Below are positions 62,813-64,000 of a DNA stretch of 64,000 bases, piece after piece. The stretch's first letter is position 1; each line of letters opens with the position of its first letter. The stretch is taken from positions 54,595,355-54,659,354 of the forward strand of contig OZ038384.1 of assembly GCA_964036045.1 (NCBI GenBank), in the 5' to 3' direction. Both the position numbers and the translations under genes were made by a program. This DNA is from Eutreptiella sp. 'Long Island Sound 2002' (lineage: Eukaryota > Euglenozoa > Euglenophyceae > Eutreptiales > Eutreptiaceae). The notes beneath the pieces were generated by a model. The model searched no databases, was not told the origin of the DNA, and worked only from the letters and a program-made list of their open reading frames with translations.

Positions 62813-63967
62813 TTACACATCATGTGCATACAGCTTGAGGCGGTCTGACTTGAGGACTTGGAAGCCACTGAACTCCCTACCCTCGTTAGTGATGACCTCA
62901 TATCTATCACCCCCCACCCAGCGACGGACTTCATATGGACCGTGCCATATGCGCTTGAGCTCATCAAACCGCCTGTCATCGGGCTTAACTCCCACCCAAA
63001 CCTTATTAGCCTCCTGGAAACTATGGGCCTTGTACTTGCCTGCCAAATCCCGCGAAATGCGGTCGTGAATCTTGGTGAGGCGATCACATACCTCCTTCTG
63101 CTCAGCAGCCGTCCTTTGGAAAAACCCCATTGCATCCTCCGCCCCGTCCTCAGGGACAAAGGGGGGGACGTCTCCAGCCCCACGGGATCCCTCCCAAAAA
63201 TCAAACGGTGGGGGATGTAAGGGGCAATGAGGCCTGGTAAATCATTCAGGCCCCACACCGCAAGCGGCTGCGCCTGAACCCATTTACCCTCTGATGCAAA
63301 AGTTTCGCACGGCCATTACAACTGACTTGACCGCTGCCTCAGCCCTGCCGTCGGATGAAGGGTAAAAAATGACGCTCTGATGCTGCTCGATCCCGGACAA
63401 CCAGCACAACTGTGTGGTAAAATTTGAAGTGATGATACTCTGATTGTCCGCAAAAATGCGCGCTCGGAATGCCATAACAACAACAACACGGTCCAAGAGA
63501 AGCTCCGCTGCCTTACAATTGTCTAACCCACTTTTAGTGGTTGGTATGGCCAATACAAAGCCAGACAGTCTGCATACAACAGCCATACAATACTCATACT
63601 TAACGGTATTATGCCCAGTCAGAGGCAAATCCACGAAATCGATGGACAAGCTACTGAAAACATCATATGGGATCGGGAAAGGGTCCACACTGCCTGGCTG
63701 CTTTCGTGTGCGTGGTTTTGTCTGCTGACACACTGCACAGGAACCGCACACCTGTTTACCTCTTTCCTCCAAGTCAGCCTTGGAAAGGCCATGGAAACAA
63801 AATTTACGATCAACCATTAGTAGGGTCTTTTCAATGCCACTGTGAACATATGAATGGCAGGCTAAAAAAACCTGCTGAATCAGAGACGCCGGGACTGCAT
63901 ACTTCCCACGAAAGCGTATGTGTCTCCCATACAAAGCAAAAATCTCAAGTGCAGCTGGTGGACACAA
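62813..63967 (-). pseudogene. Element C integrase
   Basis: From the right: zinc-binding region (FLACHSYVHSGIEKT, VCGSCAVCQQTKP), catalytic core with SIDFVDLPLTG (first Asp), IFADNQSIITS (second Asp, usually DxG) and SSDGRAEAAVKS (Glu). TAA at 63284-63286 follows a frame change; the neighbouring frame continues with LIAPYIPHRLIFGRDPVGL, matching the SPxxxxFGR motif of Ty3 Pol, and then returns to the first frame at about 63,130 with RIWHGPYEVRRWVGGDRYEV, the GPY/F module. It ends in TAA (62813) without a chromodomain. The left-over RT and RNase H should lie beyond the window edge. Confidence 0.8.
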
Positions 63968-64000
63968 TGCCGGTTCATCCTGTCGCAGTGCTGCATAGAC

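Larger units (their letters stand above)
61699..64000 (-). mobile_element. Element C: partial Ty3/gypsy element, minus strand
   Basis: Contains integrase (62813-63967), a 3' region, a polypurine tract (61998-62007) and a probable 3' LTR start (TGTAAGTGG at 61997 going left). The LTR start resembles that of element A (TGTAAGTGC). The other end is outside the window. Pol has two frame changes, so the copy is inactive. Confidence 0.7.

Noticed and set aside
62440-63258. 272-codon minus-strand frame in element C as a separate gene
   Set aside because: Only its first 50 residues match Pol (IAPYIPHRLIFGRDP); the remainder is a shadow of the integrase C-terminus in another frame.

Overview
This is eukaryotic nuclear DNA dominated by nested transposable elements. 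I see no ribosomal RNA, tRNA, operon or other prokaryotic feature. The coding content that can be recognised is retrotransposon (Ty3/gypsy with chromodomain, a LINE with APE endonuclease and RNase H, a decayed RT/RNase H element) plus DNA-transposon remnants. Two LTR elements carry the same primer-binding site (TGGTAGCAGAGG, as expected for an initiator Met tRNA). The species cannot be named from this window; an alga or other protist with a large repeat-rich genome is my guess.

Left part (1-25,364): relic DNA. It holds many poly-C tracts, several short tandem repeats, a tRNA-derived SINE-like unit, a 2.1 kb minisatellite whose unit contains a long perfect dyad (8.4-10.5 kb), a decayed RT/RNase H element beside it (10.5-14.7 kb), a small zinc-finger ORF, a PIF/Harbinger-like transposase fragment (16.6-17.3 kb) and a 1.9 kb terminal-inverted-repeat transposon (22,194-24,084) carrying six copies of a GCGAGGCCTCGC palindrome.

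Right part (25,365-61,698): a nest whose boundaries can be read to the base. An outer GC-rich repeat flanked by 166-bp direct repeats (about 8% diverged) is interrupted by element B, a minus-strand Ty3 element with 2.36-kb LTRs (27,173-60,521; target duplication CCAG; LTRs roughly 2-3% diverged). The 3' LTR of B was then hit twice: by a 9.4-kb LINE on the minus strand (27,488-36,853, 16-bp target duplication) and by element A, a plus-strand Ty3 element (37,173-47,937, GATGA duplication, 532-bp LTRs with one visible difference). Removing both insertions restores a 2,357-bp LTR against 2,356 bp for its partner. A third Ty3 element, C, runs off the right edge.

Most notable biology: (1) the LINE carries an ALKBH8-like Fe(II)/2-oxoglutarate dioxygenase domain with all expected metal and 2OG ligands, between ORF1 and the endonuclease/RT ORF; (2) in both A and B, gag and pol lie in one frame separated by a single UAG followed by a similar G-rich context and potential RNA structure, suggesting stop-codon readthrough (or, less likely, UAG reassignment); (3) both A and B have an extra domain between protease and RT, with an NPPF motif in A, resembling the methylase-like module of DIRS elements; (4) the gag start codon of A lies inside its LTR and the ORF reads through the primer-binding site.
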